NCBI GenBank assembly: GCA_965200435.1
Contig: OZ241337.1
Location: 248,001-312,000 of the forward strand
From: Bin75 sp965200435
GTDB lineage: Bacteria > Nitrospirota > Nitrospiria > Nitrospirales > UBA8639
Reading direction: 5' to 3'
DNA: 64,000 bases
The notes beneath the pieces were generated by a model. The model saw nothing but the letters and a program-made list of their open reading frames with translations, made no database searches and had not been told where the DNA came from. Both the position numbers and the translations under genes were made by a program. This document shows, one piece after another, positions 25,325-33,460 of the stretch; the first letter of the stretch is position 1, and every line of letters begins with the position of its first letter.

Positions 25325-27121
25325 TTAAAATCCTTCGGCAAAACTGCGCAGTTTGCGGCTCTGACTCGGATGCCGCAGTTTGCGCAAGGCCTTGGCTTCG
25401 ATCTGCCGAATCCGCTCCCGCGTCACCTCGAAGTCCTGCCCCACTTCTTCCAACGTATGGTCCGCCGCCTCGCCAATCCCAAACCGCTTCCGCAGCACCT
25501 TCTCTTCCCGCGTCGTTAAGGCTTGCAGCGATTTCCCAATGTGCCGCTGTAAATCATACCGCACCGCCGCGTCCAGCGGCGACACCGCTTTTTTGTCTTC
25601 AATAAAGTCCCCTAAATGGCTGTCTTCTTCTTCCCCTATCGGCGTCTCCAGCGAAATCGGCTCTTTCGCAATCTTCAGAATCTTCCGCACTTTTTCCAAC
25701 GGCATCTCCATCCGCACGCCGATCTCTTCCGGCGTCGGTTCCCGCCCCAATTGTTGCACCAGATGCCGCGAGGTCCGCACCAGTTTGTTGATCGTTTCGA
25801 TCATGTGGACGGGAATCCGGATAGTGCGGGCCTGGTCCGCAATCGCTCGCGTGATCGCTTGCCGGATCCACCAGGTCGCGTAGGTGCTGAATTTGTACCC
25901 CCGCTGGTATTCAAATTTGTCTACGGCTTTCATCAGCCCAATGTTGCCTTCTTGGATCAGGTCTAGAAATTGGAGCCCCCGGTTCGTGTATTTTTTGGCA
26001 ATGCTCACGACCAGCCGCAGGTTCGCTTCAATGAGCGCCGCTTTCCCCCGCTTCATTTTGTCTTCCGCCCATTCCAGCCCGACCAGGGCCCGCTTGAATT
26101 CCTCCGTTGGCAGAAAGGTGACGCCGCGCTCGACGTGTTTCAGGGTGGCTTGCGCTTCCTGGCTCCGGAGCACGACTTGCCGCAGCACGGCTTCGCTGAC
26201 GCCGGTCTGCCGCTCGACCGGCCCATAGACCGCCCCGGCGCGCCCGAGCCGCCGCAGCACTTTCAGCCCGTCCGGAGGCCGGTGCCCAACTCGCTGGCAG
26301 CATTCGCGCAACACCCGCTCGGCTTGCCGCACGCGCCGCCCGGCGTCTTTGATCTGGCCGACTAATTGGTCCCGCACAGCCGGTTGCAGGTGCAGCCCCT
26401 CCACGCGCGCGCCTAAGGCGCCTTGGATGGCCCGCACCCGTTTGCTCCACCGGGCTTCGGGCGTGCCGGCCCGCCGCTGGCCATACAGCCGCACCAGCGT
26501 CTTGCCCAGCCGCCGCACGTGCTCTAATTCTGCCAGCGCCTGGGCGCGTAATTCTTCTTCTTCCGGCGCCTCGGCCATTTCGGCGTCTTCCAGGTCCTCT
26601 TCCCCGGGATCATGCACCAGGACCACCTCCCCAACCCGCACTTCCCGTTTTTTGATCTGCCCCCGCAAGCCGTCCAAGGTCGCCAGGGTCATCGGCATGC
26701 CTGCCATGGCCCGGATCAACTCGTCCTTGCCTTCTTCGATCTTTTTGGCCAACGCAATCTCTCCTTCCCTCGAGAGAAGCGAAGCGCCGGCCATTTCGTT
26801 GAGGTATAAACGAACAGGATCGTCTATCCTGCTGACCGTACCGGGAGTCAGATCGATTCCCTTATCAGGGTCCGGCAACGCTTCCTCAAGTTCATCGACC
26901 GGCGTCACGGGCTCCGTCTCCAGTTGGGAATCAGGGCCTTCATGTTGAAAGGCGCTCGCATGCCCGACGCTCTCCCCTTCAAATGCGGCAAACAACGTCG
27001 AAAAGGCTTCCGAAGATCCCTTTTCCGGTGGCAAAGGTTCCTGCATCTCCTCAAAATCGATTGGCTCTTTTTTCCTATCCACAATCGGTTTCATATTCCG
27101 GAAGACACTGCTTTTGGACAT
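25325..27121 (-). CDS. rpoD: Primary sigma factor RpoD (sigma-70)
   Basis: 598 residues. Region 1.2 is DDPVRLYLNEMAGASLLSREGE. A long non-conserved segment follows, then region 2 (EANLRLVVSIAKKYTNRGL, LDLIQEGNIGLMKAVDKFEY, FSTYATWWIRQAITRAIADQ), region 3 (IRIPVHMIETINKLVRTSR) and region 4 (ALTTREEKVLRKRFGIGE ... TLEEVGQDFEVTRERIRQIEAKAL). Region 1.1 is replaced by a short acidic segment. The spacer between 1.2 and 2 has higher G+C and arginine-rich stretches. It directs RNA polymerase to housekeeping promoters. ATG 27121 follows AAGGAATAAGAG. Confidence 0.96.
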   Translation of the reverse strand: MSKSSVFRNMKPIVDRKKEPIDFEEMQEPLPPEKGSSEAFSTLFAAFEGESVGHASAFQHEGPDSQLETEPVTPVDELEEALPDPDKGIDLTPGTVSRIDDPVRLYLNEMAGASLLSREGEIALAKKIEEGKDELIRAMAGMPMTLATLDGLRGQIKKREVRVGEVVLVHDPGEEDLEDAEMAEAPEEEELRAQALAELEHVRRLGKTLVRLYGQRRAGTPEARWSKRVRAIQGALGARVEGLHLQPAVRDQLVGQIKDAGRRVRQAERVLRECCQRVGHRPPDGLKVLRRLGRAGAVYGPVERQTGVSEAVLRQVVLRSQEAQATLKHVERGVTFLPTEEFKRALVGLEWAEDKMKRGKAALIEANLRLVVSIAKKYTNRGLQFLDLIQEGNIGLMKAVDKFEYQRGYKFSTYATWWIRQAITRAIADQARTIRIPVHMIETINKLVRTSRHLVQQLGREPTPEEIGVRMEMPLEKVRKILKIAKEPISLETPIGEEEDSHLGDFIEDKKAVSPLDAAVRYDLQRHIGKSLQALTTREEKVLRKRFGIGEAADHTLEEVGQDFEVTRERIRQIEAKALRKLRHPSQSRKLRSFAEGF

Positions 27122-27298
27122 CTCTTATTCCTTTTCCACTTTTCAGCAATGAATAATGACTTCGCTCCTGCTGCTAGAAAGAACGCGCGAACAAAGTCCT
27201 GTATCGTATTGAAAAAGAAACGACGATTGCAAGAAGCACCACAGAACGGGATACAGGCGCACGATACCTGCTTGTTCAGCAGGCGCACTTCGTTTCAT

Positions 27299-27772
27299 TC
27301 AATCACTCGGCGGTTCGAAATGACCGGAGGGACGATTCTGCCAGGGGACCGTCGTCGTCTTGGCCTGCTTGAGAAGACTGCGAAGATTGATCTCAGCGGC
27401 ACGGAGGAGTTTAGGATCACCATGGCGAAGCAAGGCCGTGAGGAGCACGTACACATCCCGTTCGATTTGACTCCCCCGGAGGATTCGTTCGGTCACGGGA
27501 TCGGGAGAATCAAGATCGAAAGTAAACGCTCCTTCTTCGTCCGGGTCCCCCAGCAATAAATCGATGACCTGGGGGGAACTATACAACCAGGACGGGGAAA
27601 GCGAGAGGGCATTGGCTAATACTTCCACCGTTGAGACAAAGGGGTCCGTCTCTCCGGCTTCGATTGCTTGAATCGTGGACTCTTCCATACCGGCCTCGGC
27701 GGCCAATTTGGCAACGGAGTATTGTCGAGCCTTACGCCACGCTTGCAATAAAAGAGGCATACTGATGATCAT
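27299..27772 (-). CDS. XRE-family helix-turn-helix regulator
   Basis: 157 residues. The N-terminal Cro/CI-type domain reads LLQAWRKARQYSVAKLAAEAGMEESTIQAIEAGETDPFVSTVEVLANAL, with the usual S-T-I-Q recognition helix. The C-terminal part is acidic then basic with no recognised domain. Upstream of rpoD on the same strand, 177 bp away; whether it controls rpoD is unknown. ATG 27772 or ATG 27760 could start it. Confidence 0.82.
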   Translation of the reverse strand: MIISMPLLLQAWRKARQYSVAKLAAEAGMEESTIQAIEAGETDPFVSTVEVLANALSLSPSWLYSSPQVIDLLLGDPDEEGAFTFDLDSPDPVTERILRGSQIERDVYVLLTALLRHGDPKLLRAAEINLRSLLKQAKTTTVPWQNRPSGHFEPPSD

Positions 27773-27814
27773 AGCGAAGAAGACCGGTCCTGTCTATCAT
27801 CGGGATTGAGAGAG

Positions 27815-28020
27815 AGGAGAACCCTGTCGGTCGGATGAGCGGAGCGTAATCCGACAAGGGGCTGGGGACGTCGGGTTACGCCGCTGCGGCTAACCCGACC
27901 GGCAACGACTATTTGTCATCGAGTCCGCCCCTCCTGTCATCCTCGACATTTGTCATCGGGGATCGGGAATGACGGCAGGAGACCATGCAATGTGTCCACG
28001 AATGAGTGAACATTGACAAT
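27815..28020. repeat. Intergenic repeat block: paired REP palindromes and a 26-bp motif
   Basis: REP-type palindromes lie in opposite orientation at 27830-27857 (gtcggatgagcgg ... taatccgac) and 27868-27900 (gacgtcgggttacgcc ... taacccgacc). Next come CTCGACATTTGTCATCGGGG at about 27940-27960, and the 26-bp motif at 27993-28018 with TGTC(C)A and TTGACA ends. Confidence 0.75.
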
Positions 28021-28032
28021 TCCCTGGAGGCG

Positions 28033-29277
28033 TTACATCTCTTCACGGAACACGGGCAGGCGAAACTGATGGACCAACCCTGCGTCGGGCATCGCGTCGA
28101 GGTCTCCATAGGGCGAGCCCACGGCCACGTTATTGCCGGAACCACTCAAGGACAGTCCGAAGAGGTCGGCCACGCCGGTCGTTGCCGATGGATTGGGAAT
28201 CATGGCGTGCAGAATTCCGGTTTTTCGATCAAAGATGAAAATCGACCCGGCATCGATTCCGGCAGCATCATGGCCGGGCGCGCCAACGATGATGGACTCG
28301 GGGAGAAGCGCCACGGCTTCTCCGAAGTGGTCACCCTGCTTGGAGTCCGGGGCTTCCAAGGTCCGAAGAAATTCGCCGGCGCTCGTATACAGATACACGA
28401 CTCCAGCATCGGATTGCGTGTTCTCTCGTCCCAAAGCACCCACAACCAACAATTCCTCATCACCGGCCAACGCCCAGCCGAAATACTCCTTCGTCTGAGG
28501 ATCGGGTGATTTCAGGATACGTTGCAACCGTCCGCTGTCTCGATCAAAGAGAAACACCTGTCCATGCTCGACAGGGTCCGTCCCGCCAAGCGGGGCACTC
28601 ACTGCAAGCAGGGGCCCCAGAAACGTCACCGCGTGTCCGAACCCAGCAGCATGGCGACGTTCCGCACGCGGAGCAAGAAAGGTCCGGCGGACGTCGCCAT
28701 TGGTCACATCAACCAGATAGGCTTCCCCGACCTCGAACTCCGTGGACGTACTCGCCCCCGGATCTCCAACGGCAACCAGGAGATCCCGTGTGGCCACAGC
28801 GTGCCCAAAAGCTGCTGCCGATTGATTGGGACTGACGATCACCCGTCGTAAGGCTCCCGTGTCCCGATCGAATACCGATACCGAGCCCAAAGGGCGACTT
28901 TGTGTCCCCTTTCCCCTGGGAGCGCCGACGATGACGTGGCTCGCGGTGAGGCTCACGGACAACCCGAATAAATCCTGCCCCAAGGGCGAAAGAGGGACAA
29001 ATTCCCTGAGGAAGTTGCCGGACTCACGTTCGAATAAAAACACTTTTCCCGTTTGTCCGCGAATTCCTGCCGCGTGAGGCGCGCCGACGAGGATCTGCGC
29101 TCCTTCACCGGCAACCGAAAAACCAAAGCCGTCCAATAACGTCGGCTTGGGAGCGTGGAGACCGGTCGACGGCCCGAGGCCTTGCAGGCCAAGAGCATGC
29201 ACGCTCGAAAGGAGCAAGAGCGAGCCAAACAAGGCAGCAAGGAAACAGAGGCGGACCATCACTGAACGAACCTTCAC
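28033..29277 (-). CDS. Exported FG-GAP/integrin-alpha-like beta-propeller protein
   Basis: 414 residues. A signal peptide (LCFLAALFGSLLLLSSVHA) precedes about seven blades repeating FGxSV...ILVGAPxxxxxxGxVFLFERxSG (e.g. DGFGFSVAGEGAQILVGAP, DLFGLSVSLTASHVIVGAP, AAFGHAVATRDLLVAVGDP, EYFGWALAGDEELLVVGAL, DHFGEAVALLPESIIVGAP, DLFGLSLSGSGNNVAVGSP). Such proteins are extracellular or surface-bound and bind ligands through the propeller; no partner domain is present. GTG 29277 has GGAGAG just upstream; ATG 29259 is possible. Confidence 0.85.
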   Translation of the reverse strand: MKVRSVMVRLCFLAALFGSLLLLSSVHALGLQGLGPSTGLHAPKPTLLDGFGFSVAGEGAQILVGAPHAAGIRGQTGKVFLFERESGNFLREFVPLSPLGQDLFGLSVSLTASHVIVGAPRGKGTQSRPLGSVSVFDRDTGALRRVIVSPNQSAAAFGHAVATRDLLVAVGDPGASTSTEFEVGEAYLVDVTNGDVRRTFLAPRAERRHAAGFGHAVTFLGPLLAVSAPLGGTDPVEHGQVFLFDRDSGRLQRILKSPDPQTKEYFGWALAGDEELLVVGALGRENTQSDAGVVYLYTSAGEFLRTLEAPDSKQGDHFGEAVALLPESIIVGAPGHDAAGIDAGSIFIFDRKTGILHAMIPNPSATTGVADLFGLSLSGSGNNVAVGSPYGDLDAMPDAGLVHQFRLPVFREEM

Positions 29278-29297
29278 GCGCTCTCCGTGGTTGTGAT

Positions 29298-29633
29298 TCA
29301 GGAGCCTTCTTCTTGTTTAGCATGAAGAGACGGCAAATCAATGACGTGGCGCGCCGGTCCGTCTGAACCGGAGTCTCTCCGATAGAGTTCGAAGGGCGGG
29401 ATATCGACTTGTAACCGTTTCAATAACCGTCGCATGAATCTTTCTCCCGGGGCTTCGCAAATCCACACGTACATGCCCGTTTCCAACTCGTGAAGATGCC
29501 GCTTGAGTCGAAAACTGGCATCCTCCATGAAATAGGCGGACAAAAACCCCGTAATCGCCTGCCTCACCCACTCATGCTCTTGCGCGTAGCGGAAACTCAC
29601 GCCGATCTCGAAAACCTTCCCGTGTCCGTCCAT
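29298..29633 (-). CDS. Conserved-looking hypothetical protein
   Basis: 111 residues, soluble: FEIGVSFRYAQEHEWVRQAI ... FRLKRHLHELETGMYVWICE ... RFMRRLLKRLQVDIPPFELY. No family recognised. It sits in line between the Rieske-flavodoxin gene (31 bp upstream) and the FG-GAP gene (20 bp downstream), so the three may form one transcription unit. Confidence 0.65.
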   Translation of the reverse strand: MDGHGKVFEIGVSFRYAQEHEWVRQAITGFLSAYFMEDASFRLKRHLHELETGMYVWICEAPGERFMRRLLKRLQVDIPPFELYRRDSGSDGPARHVIDLPSLHAKQEEGS

Positions 29634-29663
29634 CGCCCTATCCGTCGCCGGTCCCGTTGACGC

Positions 29664-30770
29664 TCACGTCTGCGCTTTCACGTCCAACTCGTGCGCTTTC
29701 CGGCCACCACGGGACAGCCGCCGTTCGGGGACGTGCCCGGCAACCAACAACCCGGCCATGTCGACGGCCCGGCCAACCAAGGCCTCGGCACCTTCACGCA
29801 ACGCCTTGCTCCGTTGCACGTACCGAACGTTGTTTCCCATATCCTCGGCACTCCACCCACGAGAATGAGCAATGAAAGGAAACTGTGGAAACTGACACCC
29901 CACTTCAGCAAAGAACCCCAATAATTGACCGGCTACACCCTGCACGTTGTCCTGACCTCCGGTAATGAGAAAGGCGGCGACTTTATTCTTCAGCAAATGT
30001 TTGTTGGCAATCGTCTCCTGATTCTGGATGCAATTCATCCTTTCGACCATCTTGTAATACAGGCTGCTCGCCGCACCCCACCGGATTGGCGTGGCAACGA
30101 GAATGACGTCAGCCCAATGCACAAACGCTTCATAGACCCGGTCGAGTTGATCGGAAGGGTCCATTTGCGTGATGGAACACGGCCATGTGCAGGCACGCGC
30201 GGACTTCGAATAGAACCCCTCGCATGGCCGGAATTGCAGTTCTCGCAATCGAATACATTGAGTCTCAACCTGAAGGGTGTCCTCCGCATAGGCCAAGGCA
30301 TGGTTCAGCAAGGCCTCGGAGGTGCTATAGCGGGGATGCGTTATATCCATCACCGTCGTGGAAATGCCCACAACGCGAATCGGGCCTTCTTCCCTCCTGG
30401 GTGGGCGTGCCAACGGATGAAGAGCATGAGGCTGTTGGTGCCGCTTGGTAGGAGAAGACACATCGATCAAGACCCGGTTCTTTTCCACTTTGACCTGAAA
30501 AGACGGAACTTGATCGTCCTCATAGCCGGGCTCTCCCTTTCCCGTTTTTCGATGAAATTTCCAGTAATGCCATGGGCACATCACAAACTCGCCATCCAAC
30601 GTGCCTTCCCCTAATGGGCCACCCACGTGGTTACACGCGTTGGCAATAGCGCAAAACTCGCCATCCCGATACGAAAGAGCGATTTTCGTTCTCCGCGCGG
30701 TGACTTGTCGGAGAGACGAAGTACGTAATTCATCGACGCTTCCCACGTCGACCCAATCCGGTTCGGTCAT
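29664..30770 (-). CDS. Rieske [2Fe-2S] - NADPH-dependent FMN reductase (flavodoxin-fold) fusion
   Basis: 368 residues. The N-terminal ~105 residues form a Rieske-type ferredoxin: CNHVGGPLGEG then CPWHYWKF supplies the Cys-x-His...Cys-x2-His cluster ligands. After a Pro/Arg linker, residues ~130-345 read as an NADPH:FMN-reductase/iron-sulfur-flavoprotein-like fold: IRVVGISTTVMD, HWADVILVATPIRWGAASSLYYKMVERMN, LLKNKVAAFLITGGQDN. The fusion suggests electron transfer between an FeS cluster and FMN in the cytoplasm; the partner is unknown. No signal peptide is present. Confidence 0.85.
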   Translation of the reverse strand: MTEPDWVDVGSVDELRTSSLRQVTARRTKIALSYRDGEFCAIANACNHVGGPLGEGTLDGEFVMCPWHYWKFHRKTGKGEPGYEDDQVPSFQVKVEKNRVLIDVSSPTKRHQQPHALHPLARPPRREEGPIRVVGISTTVMDITHPRYSTSEALLNHALAYAEDTLQVETQCIRLRELQFRPCEGFYSKSARACTWPCSITQMDPSDQLDRVYEAFVHWADVILVATPIRWGAASSLYYKMVERMNCIQNQETIANKHLLKNKVAAFLITGGQDNVQGVAGQLLGFFAEVGCQFPQFPFIAHSRGWSAEDMGNNVRYVQRSKALREGAEALVGRAVDMAGLLVAGHVPERRLSRGGRKAHELDVKAQT

Positions 30771-30957
30771 AGCGCCTCCTAATCGTCATGGTGACAGGGA
30801 CGTACTCTTCGGACACACATTGACACGGATGCGGACGTACCACCAGTCTTTCTTAAAAGATTCACGGCATGCGTTTCAAACCGGATCACGAGATCGCCTC
30901 AGTCTCATTGCCGCCGGATACGAGTTATGGCAGAATACGTCTCATGGGAGACGTGGC

Positions 30958-31179
30958 ATGTCTGTCCTGACCCGGCCTGATATTTTGATTGCTCGCGTTA
31001 TCGGCATTATCACGATCGCAGCGGGATTTCTCCTCGGGATCGAAGGCCTGCATCAGCCGGATTCGATTTGGTTGTCCGTCGCCCTTGTCCTCATCGTGAC
31101 GGGCCTATGCGCCCAAGTATATGCGTTCTACCGAACCATTATGCACCGAATGCCGTCACGGCAGACCCAGGACCGATGA
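30958..31179 (+). CDS. Small two-helix membrane protein
   Basis: 73 residues with two hydrophobic helices (VIGIITIAAGFLLGIEGL and IWLSVALVLIVTGLCAQVYAF) and a basic tail. No family recognised. Its stop codon overlaps the start of the next gene (ATGA at 31176-31179), indicating coupling. Confidence 0.65.
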   Translation: MSVLTRPDILIARVIGIITIAAGFLLGIEGLHQPDSIWLSVALVLIVTGLCAQVYAFYRTIMHRMPSRQTQDR

Positions 31180-31628
31180 ACACTGCTTTCCGAAACTCCC
31201 GCTTCTGTCACAGGACGGCGTGGCCCGTGGTGCTGTTCCTGGTCCTGTCTCTTCCGGCCTGTAGTACTTCCTCACGGGAGTCCTACCTCAAAGACGCCTT
31301 GAAAAAAGCCTCGCAAGAAGACGTCGTTGAACAACTCGGGGAACCCTGGAAAAAAAAGACTTCGCTGTTAAAAGGCCAATCGACGTGGATTTATCGCTAT
31401 GCGCTGACCCAGGATGATCTCGACCCCATGGGGGTCGAGAAGTTGAGTCGAAGCATGTTCCAGGCCACCGAAAGCGTGGGGGCCATGATCGGACTCGGCG
31501 GCAACTCCGGCAATCCGCTGAATCCGGGCGCCAAGCCGCGCTGTTATCACTATGTGCTCACGTTTGACGACGCCACCAAGATCCTCCAACGTTGGGGGCG
31601 AGAGCCATGCGCTGATACCGATCTATGA
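31176..31628 (+). CDS. Putative lipoprotein (SmpA/OmlA-like layout)
   Basis: 150 residues. The signal peptide WPVVLFLVLSLPAC ends in lipobox LPAC followed by STSS. The mature part begins with a helix and a DVVEQLGEPWKKKTSL motif. A small beta-rich region follows (STWIYRYAL ... CYHYVLTFDDATKILQRWGREPC). The E/D-V..LGxPxxK pattern resembles SmpA/OmlA (BamE-type) lipoproteins, but the match is by eye. Overlaps the upstream membrane-protein gene by four bases. Confidence 0.72.
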   Translation: MNTAFRNSRFCHRTAWPVVLFLVLSLPACSTSSRESYLKDALKKASQEDVVEQLGEPWKKKTSLLKGQSTWIYRYALTQDDLDPMGVEKLSRSMFQATESVGAMIGLGGNSGNPLNPGAKPRCYHYVLTFDDATKILQRWGREPCADTDL

Positions 31629-31747
31629 CCGCGTCGCGACCGGAACGCGTCAAGTCCGGGATCCCCCCCCCCTTCCTTATCCTGACCCGTCCGCCTTTTT
31701 CGTGCATGGGTTCCGCATGAATGAATCTCGACAAAGGGCAAAGCCGA

Positions 31748-32095
31748 ATGGGTGACGTTTTTCAATCGGGCGCATTTTTGCAGCAATGCTTTTCCCTGCA
31801 CCCCCTGTCGCTGAGTTTCAAACTGTACACCATACCCGACACCATCGGCATTTTTTGTATCAACTGCAAGTCCCGGCATCGCCTGACCGTTGGAACAATA
31901 ACTCGCGTGATGGGGGATTCGGAATTGAGCGAGGAAGGCATAAGCGCCAAGCTGGAGGCCTGCGCAGGCCACCACCGGGAAGCCTTGCACGTCACGGACG
32001 TGAGTGTGGACCGGGACATCGTCCAGTTTCGTTGCCGTAAATGTCGCGTCGGCTTTCAGGCGACGGTGTCCCGGTTCGAAACCTACCAGCCGTAG
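31748..32095 (+). CDS. Small Cys-rich hypothetical protein
   Basis: About 115 residues with three metal-ligand-like pairs: CINCKSRH, CAGHH and CRKC. The central part (RLTVGTITRVMGDSELSEEG) has no recognised family. A zinc-binding role is inferred only from the Cys/His spacing. ATG 31748 is preferred over 31721 because MGDVFQSGAF begins the ordered part. It ends 37 bp before a bidirectional terminator. Confidence 0.6.
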   Translation: MGDVFQSGAFLQQCFSLHPLSLSFKLYTIPDTIGIFCINCKSRHRLTVGTITRVMGDSELSEEGISAKLEACAGHHREALHVTDVSVDRDIVQFRCRKCRVGFQATVSRFETYQP

Positions 32096-32131
32096 TGGCC
32101 CCCGGGTCTCGCCCGGAAGTTCCTCTATATA

Positions 32132-32161
32132 AAAGAGCCGCCCCATACGGGGCGGCTCTTC
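32132..32161. terminator. Bidirectional terminator between convergent genes
   Basis: Arms AAGAGCCGCCCC and GGGGCGGCTCTT with an ATAC loop, flanked by A and T residues on both sides. It separates the Cys-rich protein gene from the peroxiredoxin gene. Confidence 0.85.
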
Positions 32162-32189
32162 CGGAATGAACGAGGTATGCGCGAAGGCC

Positions 32190-32825
32190 TTATCTGTTGG
32201 GCTGTGGCGTGTACCGAAGATACGGCTTAACCGCCCGGTGGCCCTTGGGAAACTTGGCGGGAATTTCTTCATCCTTCACCGCAGGGACAATGATACAATC
32301 TTCCCCGTCCTTCCAATTCGCGGGGGTAGCCACCTGATGCTTGGCCGTCAGTTGCAACGAGTCCACTACACGAAGAATCTCATCAAAATTCCTTCCAGTC
32401 GAGGCCGGATAGGTAAGAGTTAATTTGATTTTTTTATCAGGCCCGATCACAAAAACCGACCGCACTGTCATGTTGTCCAACGCATTGGGATGAATCATGT
32501 CGTACAGGTTCGCGACTTGCCGATTGGGGTCGGCGATGATCGGATACTGAACCGTACACTGTTGCGTCTCGTTGATGTCATTGATCCAGCCTTTATGTGA
32601 GTCCAACGGGTCCACACTCACGGCAAGAACTTTGACGTTGCGCTTGGCAAATTCCCCGGTGATTTTCGCCACGGTGCCCAATTCCGTGGTACACACCGGG
32701 GTAAAATCCTTGGGATGGGAAAACAAAATACCCCATCCGGCACCAAGCCATTCATGGAAATTTATCGTTCCTGCCGTGGTTTCAGCAGTAAAATTTGGAG
32801 CTTCATCCCCTAAGCGAAGTGCCAT
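32190..32825 (-). CDS. 1-Cys peroxiredoxin (Prx6 type)
   Basis: 211 residues. FTAETTAGTINFHEWLG, then the peroxidatic site HPKDFTPVCTTELG, SVDPLDSHKGWINDI, NVKVLAVSVDP, and the Prx6-type C-terminal arm with NWKDGEDCIIVPAVKDEE and KPYLRYTPQPN. It reduces H2O2 and alkyl hydroperoxides in the cytosol. ATG 32825 follows AGGAGGACAG; the open frame extends upstream but lacks support. Confidence 0.93.
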   Translation of the reverse strand: MALRLGDEAPNFTAETTAGTINFHEWLGAGWGILFSHPKDFTPVCTTELGTVAKITGEFAKRNVKVLAVSVDPLDSHKGWINDINETQQCTVQYPIIADPNRQVANLYDMIHPNALDNMTVRSVFVIGPDKKIKLTLTYPASTGRNFDEILRVVDSLQLTAKHQVATPANWKDGEDCIIVPAVKDEEIPAKFPKGHRAVKPYLRYTPQPNR

Positions 32826-32979
32826 AATGTCTGTCCTCCTCTTAAAATGTTCCGACGACCCTGACCGGTAAAAACGACTTCGGGCGTTTCCTCTTGAAAC
32901 GCAGAAAAAGTATACTCCTCCCGGGAAAAACCAGTCAACCAGCGAAGACCCCAGACGCTCCACAGGAAACCGGTGCAAT

Positions 32980-33020
32980 AAAAAAGCCCCACAGGGCGGG
33001 AAATTCACCCTGTGGGGCTT
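32980..33020 (-). terminator. Terminator of cspA
   Basis: Arms AAGCCCCACAGGG and CCCTGTGGGGCTT; on the minus strand the hairpin is followed by six T. It lies 50 bp beyond the cspA stop codon. Confidence 0.9.
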
Positions 33021-33070
33021 GACCACGTTTGCAAGCCAACGATGTTTTAAGAATTCGAAAAAATTAGGGA

Positions 33071-33301
33071 TCAGGCCGATTGTTGGGCTGCGGCCGTTTT
33101 GACTACATTGGTCGCCTGAGGCCCTTTGGCTCCTTCCACCATATCAAATTCAACGGGTTCCCCCTCTTTCAGGGTTTTAAATCCTTCACCCTGGAGAGCA
33201 GAATAATGCACGAAAACGTCCTGTTCCTCTTCGACTCGAATAAATCCAAAACCTTTTCGATCATTAAACCATTTCACCGTCCCGGACTTTCGATCACTCA
33301 T
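33071..33301 (-). CDS. cspA: CspA-family cold-shock RNA chaperone
   Basis: 76 residues. TVKWFNDRKGFGFIRVEEEQ (RNP1), DVFVHYSALQGEG (RNP2), GEPVEFDMVEGAKGPQATNV, then an Ala/Gln tail. It binds single-stranded RNA/DNA and melts RNA structure. ATG 33301 follows the strong site GGAGGGAGG. A terminator-like hairpin lies in its leader region. Confidence 0.95.
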   Translation of the reverse strand: MSDRKSGTVKWFNDRKGFGFIRVEEEQDVFVHYSALQGEGFKTLKEGEPVEFDMVEGAKGPQATNVVKTAAAQQSA

Positions 33302-33366
33302 ATACGCCTCCCTCCTCACGGACCAGGAAAAATCAGGGTTTTACCCACAAAGGCCCTAAAAAGCAA

Positions 33367-33401
33367 TAAAAAACCGCAGAGAGCTTTTTCGCTTTCTGCG
33401 G
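33367..33401 (-). terminator. Terminator-like hairpin upstream of cspA
   Basis: Arms CCGCAGA and TCTGCGG with an internal GC pair and a short loop; on the minus strand it is followed by six T. It lies 66-100 bases before the cspA start. It may end transcription entering from the right or act as a leader attenuator. Confidence 0.65.
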
Positions 33402-33460
33402 TATTTAAAATATACATCATGTATGAAGACCTATCAGAACAAATATTCGGACAATCTATA

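Noticed and set aside
32826..33026. Upstream extension of the peroxiredoxin frame
   Set aside because: It crosses the cspA terminator and lacks homology; ATG 32825 has a strong ribosome site.
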